Shown here: positions 26,248-34,803 of the stretch, one piece after another
Layout: each line of letters begins with the position of its first letter
Position numbering within the stretch: the stretch's first letter is position 1
From: Flavobacterium fluvii
Lineage (GTDB): Bacteria > Bacteroidota > Bacteroidia > Flavobacteriales > Flavobacteriaceae
Assembly: GCF_900129545.1 (NCBI RefSeq)
Contig: NZ_FQWB01000003.1
Coordinates: 186,001-250,000, forward strand
Direction of reading: 5' to 3'
Length of the DNA: 64,000 bases
Notes under the pieces: generated by a model
Told to the model about the DNA's origin: nothing
The model's database searches: none
Seen by the model: only the letters and a program-made list of their open reading frames with translations
Position numbers and translations under genes: made by a program

Positions 26248-27177
26248 ATGAATCCTAAAGTAAGCATAATAATGGCGACCTTTAATAGAGCGCATTTTAT
26301 AGTCGAGACACTATTATCAATTCAAAATCAAACATTCAAAGATTGGGAATGTATTATTATTGATGATGGTGGAATCGATAATACAAAGGAAGTTATTGCT
26401 TCAATTCTTGAGGAAGATGATCGATTTCAATATGTAAAGCGTTCAGGTAGTTATAAAAAAGGACTGCCAGGTTGTCGAAATTATGGTTTGGATTTAGTCA
26501 AAGGAGAACGTGTTATTTTTTTTGATGATGATGATATTGTGCATCCCCAAAATTTGGAGTTGTGCATGTTAGAGCTTGAAGATGACACTGTTTCTTTTTG
26601 CAGGTATATTAGAAGTGTTTTTTTTGAGGACTTTGACTATGAATTTGATTATTCAAAAAAATACAATTCTTTTTATATTGGTATAAAAGATTTAGAAAAA
26701 ATATTAAAAAACGAAATTCCTTTTAACTCTTGTGCTATAATGTGGAAGGCAACGTGTTTTAAAAACAATCGATTTGCTGAAAATTTGATGTATGCTGAAG
26801 AATGGGAATTGTACTCCAGAATAATATCCTCAGGTTTTAGAGGAATTTCAATTGAAAAATGTTTGTTTTATGGGCGCAAACACCTTAATTCAAATACAGG
26901 GGAGTTCTATAGACATAATCCTATTCGAAGGGAGTCCTTTGCAAATGCTATTTTATTAGTAATCCAGAATCTAAAAGAAAAACAATTACTGTCCGATTCC
27001 TTAAAGCGCTATTTTGTAACTCTTTCAAAAGAATTTACCGAATATAATTTATTCAATGCCATTTTAAATGTTATGGATTTGTCTACATTTGAAAAATTAA
27101 AATGGCAACTTTTTTATCTATTCTATCCTATTCGATTGCCCTTTTATAAAATCAAAAAAGCATTGCAAAAAAAGTAA
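26248..27177 (+). CDS. Glycosyltransferase family 2
   Basis: GT-A enzyme of 309 residues: VSIIMATFNRAHFIVETLLS (residues 5-24), IIDDGGIDNT (about 38), VIFFDDDDIVHPQNLELC (about 89) and a later AEEWELYSRIISSGFRG (about 190) with the catalytic-type acidic pair. The C-terminus is basic and amphipathic (FYKIKKALQKK), suggesting peripheral membrane contact. It ends 3 bases before the wecB-like gene. Confidence 0.82.
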   Translation: MNPKVSIIMATFNRAHFIVETLLSIQNQTFKDWECIIIDDGGIDNTKEVIASILEEDDRFQYVKRSGSYKKGLPGCRNYGLDLVKGERVIFFDDDDIVHPQNLELCMLELEDDTVSFCRYIRSVFFEDFDYEFDYSKKYNSFYIGIKDLEKILKNEIPFNSCAIMWKATCFKNNRFAENLMYAEEWELYSRIISSGFRGISIEKCLFYGRKHLNSNTGEFYRHNPIRRESFANAILLVIQNLKEKQLLSDSLKRYFVTLSKEFTEYNLFNAILNVMDLSTFEKLKWQLFYLFYPIRLPFYKIKKALQKK

Positions 27178-27180
27178 GCC

Positions 27181-28293
27181 ATGGAAATTCTAATTGTTTT
27201 TGGCACTCGTCCTGAAGCCATCAAAATGGCACCATTGTATCACGAACTCCAAAAAAGTAGTATTGAGGTAAAGATTTGTGTTACGGCACAACACCGGGAA
27301 ATGCTGGATCAAGTATTGGATTTTTTTGAAATTGTACCGGATTACGACCTCGATTTGATGCAAGCCAACCAAACCCTGAACGGTTTAAGTGCGAAGATTT
27401 TCATCAAGATAGATGAAGTATTGACGATAGAACAACCGGATTTGGTTTTGGTGCATGGAGATACTACAACTTCGTCTATCGTGGCTTTGGCGGCCTTTCA
27501 TTTGGGTATCAGAGTAGGTCATGTGGAGGCGGGTTTGAGAACGTATAACAAGAAAGCCCCATTTCCAGAAGAAATCAATCGCCAAATCACAAGTCGAATT
27601 GCCGATATTCATTTTACACCAACTAAGCAAGCCACACAGAATTTGTTGAAGGAGGGAATTCTCCAAGACTATATTGTAGAAACAGGAAACACGGTTATAG
27701 ATGCCTTGTTCTGGACGCTTCATAAAATAGAAAAGGAGGATTACAGTCATCTGGAAATTGAGGAATTAAAGAGGATTCTTCCGGCCGACAAAAAAATAGT
27801 ATTGGTAACGGGACATCGCCGAGAAAATATCGGAGAGGGGTTTCATAATCTTTGTGAAGCACTGCTAAAAGTTTCAGAAAGAGAGGATGTCGTGATTGTT
27901 TATCCAGTGCATTTGAATCCCAACGTGAAGGATGTCGTGCATGAATTGTTGTCCAATAAAGAAAATATTCAGCTCATTGCGCCGGTCTCCTATCCCGCTT
28001 TTGTTTGGTTGATGCAACAATCCTACTTGATAGTAACTGATTCGGGCGGCATTCAAGAGGAAGCACCTTCATTGGGGAAACCCGTAATTGTTACTCGCAC
28101 CGTTTCGGAAAGACCTGAAGGAGTGGAGGCAGGGTTCTCAACCTTGGTGGGTACCGACAGAAAAAAAATTATAAATGCCATCCAGGATATTTTGGATAAT
28201 TTTACTGGTTTTGACAGCCCAATGAACCCCTACGGAAATGGAAATGCGTCAAAACGAATTGTGGATTTTTTGTCTCATTATTTTATTGGATGA
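27181..28293 (+). CDS. wecB: UDP-N-acetylglucosamine 2-epimerase (non-hydrolysing)
   Basis: Interconverts UDP-GlcNAc and UDP-ManNAc in the cytoplasm. The 370-residue GT-B-fold protein shows IVFGTRPEAIKMAPL (residues 4-18), VTAQHREMLDQVL (about 34), VLVHGDTTTSSIVALAAF (about 89), GHVEAGLRTY (about 112) and PEEINRQITSRIADIHF, and GHRRENIGEGF (about 211) and TDSGGIQEEAPSLGKPVIV (about 286). Length and every motif match WecB rather than the hydrolysing NeuC type found at 32560. Base composition is more balanced than the neighbouring glycosyltransferase genes. A repeat-filled gap of 220 bases follows. Confidence 0.95.
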   Translation: MEILIVFGTRPEAIKMAPLYHELQKSSIEVKICVTAQHREMLDQVLDFFEIVPDYDLDLMQANQTLNGLSAKIFIKIDEVLTIEQPDLVLVHGDTTTSSIVALAAFHLGIRVGHVEAGLRTYNKKAPFPEEINRQITSRIADIHFTPTKQATQNLLKEGILQDYIVETGNTVIDALFWTLHKIEKEDYSHLEIEELKRILPADKKIVLVTGHRRENIGEGFHNLCEALLKVSEREDVVIVYPVHLNPNVKDVVHELLSNKENIQLIAPVSYPAFVWLMQQSYLIVTDSGGIQEEAPSLGKPVIVTRTVSERPEGVEAGFSTLVGTDRKKIINAIQDILDNFTGFDSPMNPYGNGNASKRIVDFLSHYFIG

Positions 28294-28307
28294 TTTGTTT
28301 TTTGGGA

Positions 28308-28469
28308 AGGTCTTCGACAGGCTCAGACTGACAGAGGTGTTCTTGATTGATAATCGTGTTGTGATGAGATATGGGCTTGATGGAGTGTTTGTTTTTTAGG
28401 AAGGTCTTCGACACGACAGGCTCAGACTGACATTTGGTAGTGTATTGTCACGCTGAGCTTGTCGAAGCG
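28308..28469. repeat. Family A palindromic repeats (three units)
   Basis: Units at 28308-28333 and 28402-28432 read as the TTCGACAGGCTCAGACTGACA type, the second with a 5-base insertion (CACGA). The unit at 28446-28469 is the opposite orientation, TGTCACGCTGAGCTTGTCGA. The last two face each other with a 13-base spacer and would form a hairpin after wecB. The same family occurs at 31746-31941, 32303-32492 and inside the gene at 36314. Confidence 0.85.
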
Positions 28470-28513
28470 ATATTTATAAATAAAAAGGGTTACAAGACCA
28501 TTAAATCAAGGAA

Positions 28514-29767
28514 ATGAAAATACTCGTAGTAGTTGATTCCATAAACATAGAGGACAGCAGTGGTTCCAAAGCAAATGTGGCACTGATTTATAATTTGGTT
28601 GAGGCCGGGTTTGAGGTGCTGGTGTATCATTATACCTTGAAAAACATTCCATTGGAAGGGGTGAATTGTTTCGCCATTCCCGAAATAAAATACAGTCCCT
28701 TGTATTTTTTAAGCCGATTGCAACGAGTTTTAGGTAGAACTTTTAATCTTGATGTCGCTCCTTTTTTGGAAAAATTATTCGGTTTTTCTTTTACTTTTTT
28801 CAATGATGCCAAGAGTATTGAAAGGGCTTTGAAAAAAAGCAAGTTTCAACCCGATTTGGTTCTGAGTTTGAGTAAGGGAGCCAGTTTTAGACCGCATTAT
28901 GCCGTGTTGCAACTTCCCGAATTGCATAATAAATGGATGGCCTACGTGCACGATCCTTATCCGTTTCATTATTATCCACGACCTTATACATGGGTAGAAT
29001 CGAGTTACAAACAAAAGGAAACATTTTTCAGGCAAGTTTCCGAAAAAGCAAAACATAGTGCTTTCCCAAGCCAATTGTTGCTGGAATGGATAGGTAGTTA
29101 TTTTCCTGATTTTCTAAAAACCGGGGTTGTGATACCGCATCAAATTGCAAAGTATAAATTTCAGGCTTCAGGACAAGGCAATCATTTTCCGGATTATTTT
29201 GATGCTGCAAAATTCAATTTATTGCATGCGGGGAATCTGATGAAACAGCGTTGTCCCCAAGGTTTGATAGAAGGTTTTCAATTATTTTTGAATAAAAATC
29301 CAGATGCTGCCAAAGAGTCCAAACTCATTTTATTGGGGAATGCCTCCTATCATTCAAAAATGCTTGAAGAATACCAAGCCGATAATCCTGAAATTTATAT
29401 TTACAATGGGAATTTATCTTTTGATGCTGTATATCAGCTTCAAAAAAATGTTTCGGTCAATATTATTTTGGAGTCAAAATCAGAAATCAGTCCCTTTTTG
29501 CCAGCCAAGTTTCCCCATTGTGTGGAAGCGAATAAAACAATCCTTTCTCTAACGCCTTATTATAGTGAAACCAGAAGATTGTTGGGCTATGATTACCCTT
29601 ATTGGGCAGAGGTCGATGATGTGGAAAAAATTGCGGGTTTAATTGAAAAGTTGTATCAATTATGGAAGCAAGATCCAGATAATTTGCTTTTGGAAAGAAG
29701 TGATTTAAAGGAATATTTGTCTGCTAGTTATTTAAAAAAAGTTGTTAATGCTTTGAAAATAAATTAA
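28514..29767 (+). CDS. Glycosyltransferase, GT-B fold (family 4-like)
   Basis: A 417-residue protein with a family-4-like layout. The N-terminal half starts MKILVVVDSINIEDSSGSKA (a glycine/serine loop at about residue 15) and includes PDLVLSLSKGASFRPHY (about 114), MAYVHDPYPFHYYPRP (about 140). The C-terminal half starts near FNLLHAGNLMKQRCPQGLIE (about 235), with LILLGNASYHSKML (about 272) and SEISPFLPAKFPHCVEANKT (about 323) in the donor-binding region. It is 6 bases upstream of another glycosyltransferase gene. It is not close to a characterised subfamily that I can name; donor unknown. Confidence 0.72.
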   Translation: MKILVVVDSINIEDSSGSKANVALIYNLVEAGFEVLVYHYTLKNIPLEGVNCFAIPEIKYSPLYFLSRLQRVLGRTFNLDVAPFLEKLFGFSFTFFNDAKSIERALKKSKFQPDLVLSLSKGASFRPHYAVLQLPELHNKWMAYVHDPYPFHYYPRPYTWVESSYKQKETFFRQVSEKAKHSAFPSQLLLEWIGSYFPDFLKTGVVIPHQIAKYKFQASGQGNHFPDYFDAAKFNLLHAGNLMKQRCPQGLIEGFQLFLNKNPDAAKESKLILLGNASYHSKMLEEYQADNPEIYIYNGNLSFDAVYQLQKNVSVNIILESKSEISPFLPAKFPHCVEANKTILSLTPYYSETRRLLGYDYPYWAEVDDVEKIAGLIEKLYQLWKQDPDNLLLERSDLKEYLSASYLKKVVNALKIN

Positions 29768-29773
29768 TAAGGA

Positions 29774-30682
29774 ATGACAGATCAGAAGTTTTCGATACTC
29801 ATTACCACCAAAAATAGGCTATCCGATTTGGTTTTTACCTTGGGTAAAATTCAATATTTGATAGAGAGAAAGGATGTAGTGTGTGTCATTTGTGATGACG
29901 GTTCTACTGATGGTACGACAAGTTTTATACAAACCCAGTATCCTGAAATACAACTGATTCAAAACGCCAAAAGTCGGGGTTTGGTATACAGCAGGAATCG
30001 ATTGTTGAGCTTGGTTACAACGGAGTTTGCCATTTCAATAGACGATGATGCCCATTTTGTTACTGAAAACCCTTTGGAATCCATTCGCAACTATTTTGAA
30101 AAGAATGCCAATTGCGGCTTGGTGGCACTTCGGGTTTTTTGGGGAATCGAAGAACCTTTTTTCAAAATATCCAACGAAAAACCAAATCAAGTTCAAGGAT
30201 TTGTGGGTTGTGGTCATGTTTGGAGAATGAAAGCTTGGCGAGATATTCCCGATTATCCCTCTTGGTTTATTTTTTATGGAGAGGAAGAATTCGCTTCTTT
30301 TAACCTGTTTAAAAAAAAATGGGAAATCCATTATTTGCCTGAAGTCTTGCTTAACCATAGAGTCGATGTAAAAGCAAGAAGAGATAAAAGCGATTATACC
30401 ATACGATTGCGAAGGTCTTTGCGTTCGGGTTGGTATTTGTTTTTCTTGTTTTATCCTGTTGGTATCATTCCAAGGAAAATGACCTATTCGCTTTGGATGC
30501 AGTTCAAACTGAAAGTTTTTAAAGGTGATTTCAGGGCTTTACAGGCCATTATTTTGGCTTTGTTCGATTTGGTCTGGAACATTCCACGAATCATGAAAAA
30601 CAGCAATCGATTGACGAAGAAAGAATATGAAGCATATAATCAACTTCCCGAGACTAAAATTTATTGGCAACAGGAAAAATGA
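29774..30682 (+). CDS. Glycosyltransferase family 2
   Basis: GT-A enzyme of 302 residues with FSILITTKNRLSDLVFTLGK (residues 5-24), VICDDGSTDGTTSF (about 39) and FAISIDDDAHFV (about 85, DDD site), and a late GEEEFASFNLFKKKW (about 170) with the acidic base region. The C-terminal part is hydrophobic and basic (GWYLFFLFYPVGIIPRKM), possibly membrane-associated. The next gene's putative promoter overlaps its last codons. Confidence 0.85.
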   Translation: MTDQKFSILITTKNRLSDLVFTLGKIQYLIERKDVVCVICDDGSTDGTTSFIQTQYPEIQLIQNAKSRGLVYSRNRLLSLVTTEFAISIDDDAHFVTENPLESIRNYFEKNANCGLVALRVFWGIEEPFFKISNEKPNQVQGFVGCGHVWRMKAWRDIPDYPSWFIFYGEEEFASFNLFKKKWEIHYLPEVLLNHRVDVKARRDKSDYTIRLRRSLRSGWYLFFLFYPVGIIPRKMTYSLWMQFKLKVFKGDFRALQAIILALFDLVWNIPRIMKNSNRLTKKEYEAYNQLPETKIYWQQEK

Positions 30683-30691
30683 GTATTTTTG
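30664..30691 (+). promoter_or_regulatory. Putative promoter of the neuB gene
   Basis: TTG (30664-30666) and TATTTTTG (30684-30691), a perfect TAnnTTTG, are 17 bases apart. The -7 element lies 25 bases before the neuB start and overlaps the end of the preceding glycosyltransferase gene. Confidence 0.5.
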
Positions 30692-30716
30692 TTTCATATC
30701 AAGCCAATAATAAACT

Positions 30717-31742
30717 ATGTCGTCAAAAAAATCATCTCCCTACCTCATTGCCGAAATCGGACAGGCACATGAAGGCAGCCTCGGAATATTGTATTCTTAT
30801 ATCGATGCCCTAGCCCAAACCGGGGTCGACGGGGTGAAGTTCCAAATGCACATTGCCGAAGCCGAAAGCAGCGAATATGAACCTTTTCGGGTGAAATTCT
30901 CGTTAGAGGACGGAACCCGATTTGAGTATTGGAAACGAATGGGGTTTACTCTCGAACAATGGAAAGGCATCAAAAAACATTGCGAGGGTTTGGGACTCGA
31001 TTTTATTTGTTCGCCCTTCAGTAATTTGGCGGTGGATTGGTTGGAAGAAATGGGGGTGGAACAATACAAAATAGGCTCCGGTGAAGTGAACAATTTCTTG
31101 CTATTGGAAAAAATTGCCCAAACAGGGAAGCCGGTTATTTTGTCTTCGGGAATGAGTTCATATATTGAATTAGACCAGACGGTGGCGTTTCTTAAAGAAA
31201 GGAATGTTGATTTTTCCATTTTGCAATGTACGACTGCTTATCCTACCCAACCCGAACAATACGGATTGAACGTGATTCAAGAATTACAAAAAAGATATAA
31301 TGTACCCATAGGGTTTTCTGACCATTCCGCAAAAACGGCAACTTGTATCGCCGCAACCACTTTGGGAGCGAGCATTCTCGAATTTCACGTTGTTTTTGAT
31401 AGACAGTTATTTGGTCCAGATTCAAAATCTTCCTTGACCATTGCCGAAACCACGGATTTGGTACTGGCCGTTAGAAATATATCCACTGCCTTGTACAATC
31501 CGATTGATAAAAATAATACTGAGGCTTTTTCTTCGCTAAAGCAAATTTTTGAAAAGTCGTTAGCAGTCAATAAAGATTTGCCTAAAAATCACATTCTGAC
31601 TTTCGATGATTTGGAATCCAAAAAGCCAAAAGGTTTTGGAATAGCAGCTTCTCGTTTTCAGGAAATAATTGGAAAACCCTTGAGTAAAGATTTAAAACAA
31701 TGGGATTTTTTGAATGAGAAAGACATTTTTGATAATGAATGA
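30717..31742 (+). CDS. neuB: N-acetylneuraminate-type synthase (NeuB/LegI)
   Basis: Condenses ManNAc or a 6-deoxy-diamino analogue with phosphoenolpyruvate to make a nonulosonic acid. The 341-residue protein shows LIAEIGQAHEGSLG (about residues 10-23), VKFQMHIAE (about 41), FICSPFSNLAVDWLEEMGV (about 95), YKIGSGEVNNFLLLEKIA (about 117), VILSSGMSS (about 139), LQCTTAYPT (about 164), GFSDHSA (about 193), and a C-terminal SAF domain (about 270-335). The spacing to hydrolysing NeuC (32560) and NeuA (35615) homologues completes the pathway. Whether the product is Neu5Ac or legionaminic acid cannot be settled; no LegC-type aminotransferase is adjacent. Confidence 0.92.
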   Translation: MSSKKSSPYLIAEIGQAHEGSLGILYSYIDALAQTGVDGVKFQMHIAEAESSEYEPFRVKFSLEDGTRFEYWKRMGFTLEQWKGIKKHCEGLGLDFICSPFSNLAVDWLEEMGVEQYKIGSGEVNNFLLLEKIAQTGKPVILSSGMSSYIELDQTVAFLKERNVDFSILQCTTAYPTQPEQYGLNVIQELQKRYNVPIGFSDHSAKTATCIAATTLGASILEFHVVFDRQLFGPDSKSSLTIAETTDLVLAVRNISTALYNPIDKNNTEAFSSLKQIFEKSLAVNKDLPKNHILTFDDLESKKPKGFGIAASRFQEIIGKPLSKDLKQWDFLNEKDIFDNE

Positions 31743-31745
31743 CGA

Positions 31746-31941
31746 TGTCACACTGAGCTTGTCGAAGTGTTTTGTTAAAGAACCGAAGCGTATTGTTAGA
31801 GTGGGTCTTCGACAAGCTCAGACTGACATTTGTTGTGTAAATTGATACTTGAGAACAAATTGTCACGCTGAGCTTGTAGAAGCGTTTTTGTCAAGAATCG
31901 AAGGGTATTGTTGAAGGGAATTCGACAGGTTCAGTCTGACA
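31746..31941. repeat. Family A palindromic repeats upstream of the GIY-YIG gene (four units)
   Basis: Units in alternating orientation are at 31746-31769 (TGTCACACTGAGCTTGTCGA form), 31804-31828 (TTCGACAAGCTCAGACTGACA form), 31861-31884 and 31916-31941. Neighbouring units are inverted with respect to each other, so pairs can fold into hairpins. The first unit starts 4 bases after the neuB stop. Together with 32303-32492 they bracket the nuclease gene at 31996. Confidence 0.88.
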
Positions 31942-31995
31942 ATTGTTGCAAGACTGACATAGTTGAAGTACATATAAATCATCAGAAAGGAAGAT

Positions 31996-32325
31996 ATGAA
32001 ATTTTATTACGTCTATATTGTCAAGTGTTCTGATAATTCCTATTACATTGGAATGACAAACAGTATCGACAGAAGATTGTTTGAACACAATTCGGATAAA
32101 AATCCAGATTCCTATACTTTTAGCAGAAGACCAGTTGTGTTGGTTTGGTTCGAATCTTTTTCTGACCCTACACAGGCAATTATGATTGAGAAAAAAATTA
32201 AAGGTTGGAGCAGGAGAAAGAAAGAGGCTTTAATAAGTGAGGATTGGGATAAATTAGTGCAGTATTCAAAAAACTATACGGAATTTGGTAAAAATGGAGA
32301 TGGGTCTTCGGCAAGCTCAGACTGA
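31996..32325 (+). CDS. Small GIY-YIG domain nuclease-like protein
   Basis: A 109-residue single-domain GIY-YIG protein of the UPF0213/UvrC N-terminal-like type. The two signature strands are YYVYIVKC (residues 4-11) and YYIGMTN (about 16-22), followed by RRLFEHN (catalytic Arg) and QAIMIEKKIKGWSRRKKEAL (catalytic Glu, about 57-76). Beyond about residue 99 the frame runs into a palindromic repeat, so the last residues (GSSASSD) are encoded by repeat DNA. The gene sits among family A palindromes on both sides, inside a polysaccharide locus where it has no evident metabolic role. DNA cleavage at such repeats is a hypothesis, not shown. Confidence 0.85.
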   Translation: MKFYYVYIVKCSDNSYYIGMTNSIDRRLFEHNSDKNPDSYTFSRRPVVLVWFESFSDPTQAIMIEKKIKGWSRRKKEALISEDWDKLVQYSKNYTEFGKNGDGSSASSD

Positions 32326-32492
32326 CACTCGAGTACTTGATTGCAATTGGTAGTACAAATGTCACGCTGAGCCTGTCGAAGCGCTTTTATAAACAAATCG
32401 ACTTGAGAAAGGGGCTTCGAAAAGCTCAGACAGACAATTGAGTACTTGATTACGATTGGTAGCTCAAATATTACACAGAGCTTGTCGATGAG
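32303..32492. repeat. Family A palindromic repeats downstream of the GIY-YIG gene (four units)
   Basis: Units are at 32303-32327 (supplies the stop codon and last codons of the nuclease gene), 32360-32383 (TGTCACGCTGAGCCTGTCGA form), 32411-32436 and a diverged copy at 32470-32492. Orientation alternates. AGTACTTGATT(G/A)C(A)ATTGGTAG-like spacer sequence is repeated between pairs (about 32332-32353 and 32441-32463), so larger units appear duplicated. Confidence 0.85.
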
Positions 32493-32559
32493 TTTTTAAA
32501 TAACCTTTCCCTATTTCCTCTTTTTTACCTACTTTTAACCCAAGTATAATAAAATCAAA

Positions 32560-33717
32560 ATGCCAAAAAGAAAAATAGCCGTGGTCATTACGGCGCGTCC
32601 TTCTTATAGTCGGGTAAAAACAGTGTTGTCCGCCATTCAAAAGCATCCCGATTTGGAATTACAGTTGGTGGTAGCCGCCTCTGCTTTGTTGGATCGATAC
32701 GGTTCTGCCGTGAATTATATCGAAAAAGACGGTTTCTCCATTGCTGCCAAGGTGTTTAATGTTTTGGAAGGAGAGAATTTGACTGCTGCAGCCAAAACCA
32801 CTGGAATTGGTATTCTGGAATTGTCCACTGTTTTTGACAACCTGAAACCGGATATTGTCGTGACTGTTGCCGACCGATTTGAAACTATGGCGACGGCCAT
32901 TGCGGCTTCCTACATGAACATCCCTTTGGCACATATTCAGGGTGGAGAAGTCACTGGAAATATAGACGAGAAAGTGCGTCACGCCATTACCAAGTTGTCT
33001 GATTACCATTTTGTGGCTTCGGAGAGTGCCAAGGAAAGGGTCATCAAATTAGGTGAAGATCCAACGATGGTTTTTAATACAGGTTGTCCTTCTATTGATT
33101 TGGCTTCAGCAATAATAAATAGTAAAACACTTCCATTTGATCCGTATGAAAAATATGGTGGGGTGGGAGCCAAACCCGATTTGTCGAATGGCTATTTGGT
33201 GGTTATGCAGCATCCTGTTACCACTGAATACAAAGATTCACGAAAACATGTGGAAGCTACACTCGAAGCTATTTATACACTCGGTAGACCCACACTTTGG
33301 TTTTGGCCGAACGTCGATGCAGGAGCCGATGGCACCTCCACGGGAATTCGAGCCTTCAGGGAACAGCACCAATTGCCGAATGTTCATTTTTTCAAGAATA
33401 TGGAAGGAACGGATTTTCTGCAATTGTTGCAACACAGCGATTGCCTAATCGGAAATTCTAGTGTGGGAATACGGGAATGTGCTTTCTTGGGGGTTCCGGT
33501 CATCAATATTGGTTCGCGCCAAAACAGGAGAGACCGTGGAGGTAACAGCGTGGATGTGGACTATTCGCAAGAGCAAATAGAAGCTGCCATCACGGCTTCC
33601 GTACAGAAAGGAAAAGCCAATTCGTCTTCCATTTATGGTAAAGGGAAAGCGGGTATGCAAATTGCTGAATTACTGGCCGATTTGCCTTTGCAATTTCATA
33701 AAACCATTATGTATTAA
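32560..33717 (+). CDS. neuC: UDP-N-acetylglucosamine 2-epimerase, hydrolysing (NeuC/LegG type)
   Basis: Releases ManNAc (or a 6-deoxy-diamino analogue) and UDP from a UDP-sugar for nonulosonic acid synthesis. The 385-residue protein begins KRKIAVVITARPSYSRVKTV (residues 3-22). It has VVTVADRFETMATAIAASYM (about 99), HIQGGEVTGNIDEKVRHAIT (about 124), VMQHPVTTEY (about 213), LIGNSSVGIRECAFLGVPVI (about 299) and the NeuC-type ending NIGSRQNRRDRGGN. The GNSS motif and HIQGGE distinguish it from WecB at 27181. It fits between neuB and neuA homologues. LegG and NeuC cannot be separated by eye. Confidence 0.9.
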   Translation: MPKRKIAVVITARPSYSRVKTVLSAIQKHPDLELQLVVAASALLDRYGSAVNYIEKDGFSIAAKVFNVLEGENLTAAAKTTGIGILELSTVFDNLKPDIVVTVADRFETMATAIAASYMNIPLAHIQGGEVTGNIDEKVRHAITKLSDYHFVASESAKERVIKLGEDPTMVFNTGCPSIDLASAIINSKTLPFDPYEKYGGVGAKPDLSNGYLVVMQHPVTTEYKDSRKHVEATLEAIYTLGRPTLWFWPNVDAGADGTSTGIRAFREQHQLPNVHFFKNMEGTDFLQLLQHSDCLIGNSSVGIRECAFLGVPVINIGSRQNRRDRGGNSVDVDYSQEQIEAAITASVQKGKANSSSIYGKGKAGMQIAELLADLPLQFHKTIMY

Positions 33718-33895
33718 GACTTCTCTCCTTCGATAAACTTAGGCAGGTTATGTCGAGGATGGGAATTGTTTTTTACTAACAGTTGTAATTCAAGTTGAAC
33801 TTGTTGGAGAACTTGTTTTCAAAGTACTTTGTCCTTCGTAAACAGGATGATAAAAAAATCTAAATTAGCAATAAAAACTAATTACACACAAAGTA

Positions 33896-34792
33896 ATGGC
33901 TAAAACCAATAAAATTTCTAATTTAAAAAGATTAAACATAAAAAACAAATTCATTGTTGTTCTATATCTGATTAAAAGAATTTTAAGAATTAAACCTACT
34001 GAAAACGAAGAAAACGTTTATATCTATTACAATATTTTAATCAATTCCAATGGGTATTATTTCGGGGAAACCAAAGATGAATTTGTTTCTGAACTAAAAG
34101 ATAATTTTTACAAACGCATAAAAACAAGAAAAAAGCCAAAATCAAGTGATTTGGATGCTTTTAACATGATTTATTCAAAAAAAGAGTATTTACCAGTCAT
34201 CAAAGCATATTTTGATAGTTTTAATTTAAATGAAAAAGCTTTGTGTATAATAGATGCTGGTAGTAATATCGGTTTAACAACATTGTTTTTTATTGATTAT
34301 TTTAAAAAAGTTAATATTGTTTGCATTGAACCTGAATTGGAAAATTTTAAAATTTTAGATTATAATTTGAAAAATTGTAATGATAATACTGTATACAAAA
34401 TTAATGGTGCTGTTTGGAGTAAAGATTGTAATATAAAAGTCATCAATGATTTCAAAGATAAATTAGACTGGTCTTTTAGAGTTGAAGAAACAACAGAAGC
34501 TAGTGGTATCAAGGCATTTTCAATAGATTCCATAATTAAAAATGTTGGGTTTGATTCGATAGATATTTTGAAAATAGATATTGAAGGTTCCGAGAAACAA
34601 ATATTTGACAAAAACAATTCGAATTTGGAATTTTTAAAAATAACGAAATGTATCGCTATCGAGATACATGATTTTTTTGATTGTAGAAGGCAAATTTATG
34701 ATGTTTTAGATTTTTATGGATTTACTTATTTCAATGAAGGTGAATTGACAATTGCAGTGAATTCAAATTTACTTGAAAATAAAACTAAATAA
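33896..34792 (+). CDS. FkbM-family methyltransferase
   Basis: SAM-dependent methyltransferase of 298 residues. The FkbM domain shows IIDAGSNIGLTTLFFIDYF (about residues 118-136, motif I), VCIEPELENFKILDYNL (about 142), NGAVWSKDCNIKV (about 168) and IDILKIDIEGSEKQIF (about 221), which is the family hallmark. The gene is AT-rich compared with neuC and neuA around it, suggesting separate acquisition. It follows a 178-base gap and is 11 bases before the next glycosyltransferase. O-methylation of a glycan residue is the likely role. Confidence 0.87.
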   Translation: MAKTNKISNLKRLNIKNKFIVVLYLIKRILRIKPTENEENVYIYYNILINSNGYYFGETKDEFVSELKDNFYKRIKTRKKPKSSDLDAFNMIYSKKEYLPVIKAYFDSFNLNEKALCIIDAGSNIGLTTLFFIDYFKKVNIVCIEPELENFKILDYNLKNCNDNTVYKINGAVWSKDCNIKVINDFKDKLDWSFRVEETTEASGIKAFSIDSIIKNVGFDSIDILKIDIEGSEKQIFDKNNSNLEFLKITKCIAIEIHDFFDCRRQIYDVLDFYGFTYFNEGELTIAVNSNLLENKTK

Positions 34793-34803
34793 TTTTTAAT
34801 AAT

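Noticed and set aside
31582..31866. Minus-strand frame crossing neuB and family A repeats
   Set aside because: The protein is the reverse translation of the palindromic repeats (peptides such as LSLSKT and TLRQAQCD), a known artefact of such elements, and overlaps neuB.
31746..32492. CRISPR array
   Set aside because: Repeats alternate in orientation, vary in spacing (about 20-40 bases) and sequence, and no cas gene is present; they are palindromic dispersed elements.
33718..33895. A further family A palindrome after neuC (CTCCTTCGATAAACTTAGGCA)
   Set aside because: Only a loose resemblance, with too many mismatches to claim as a copy.
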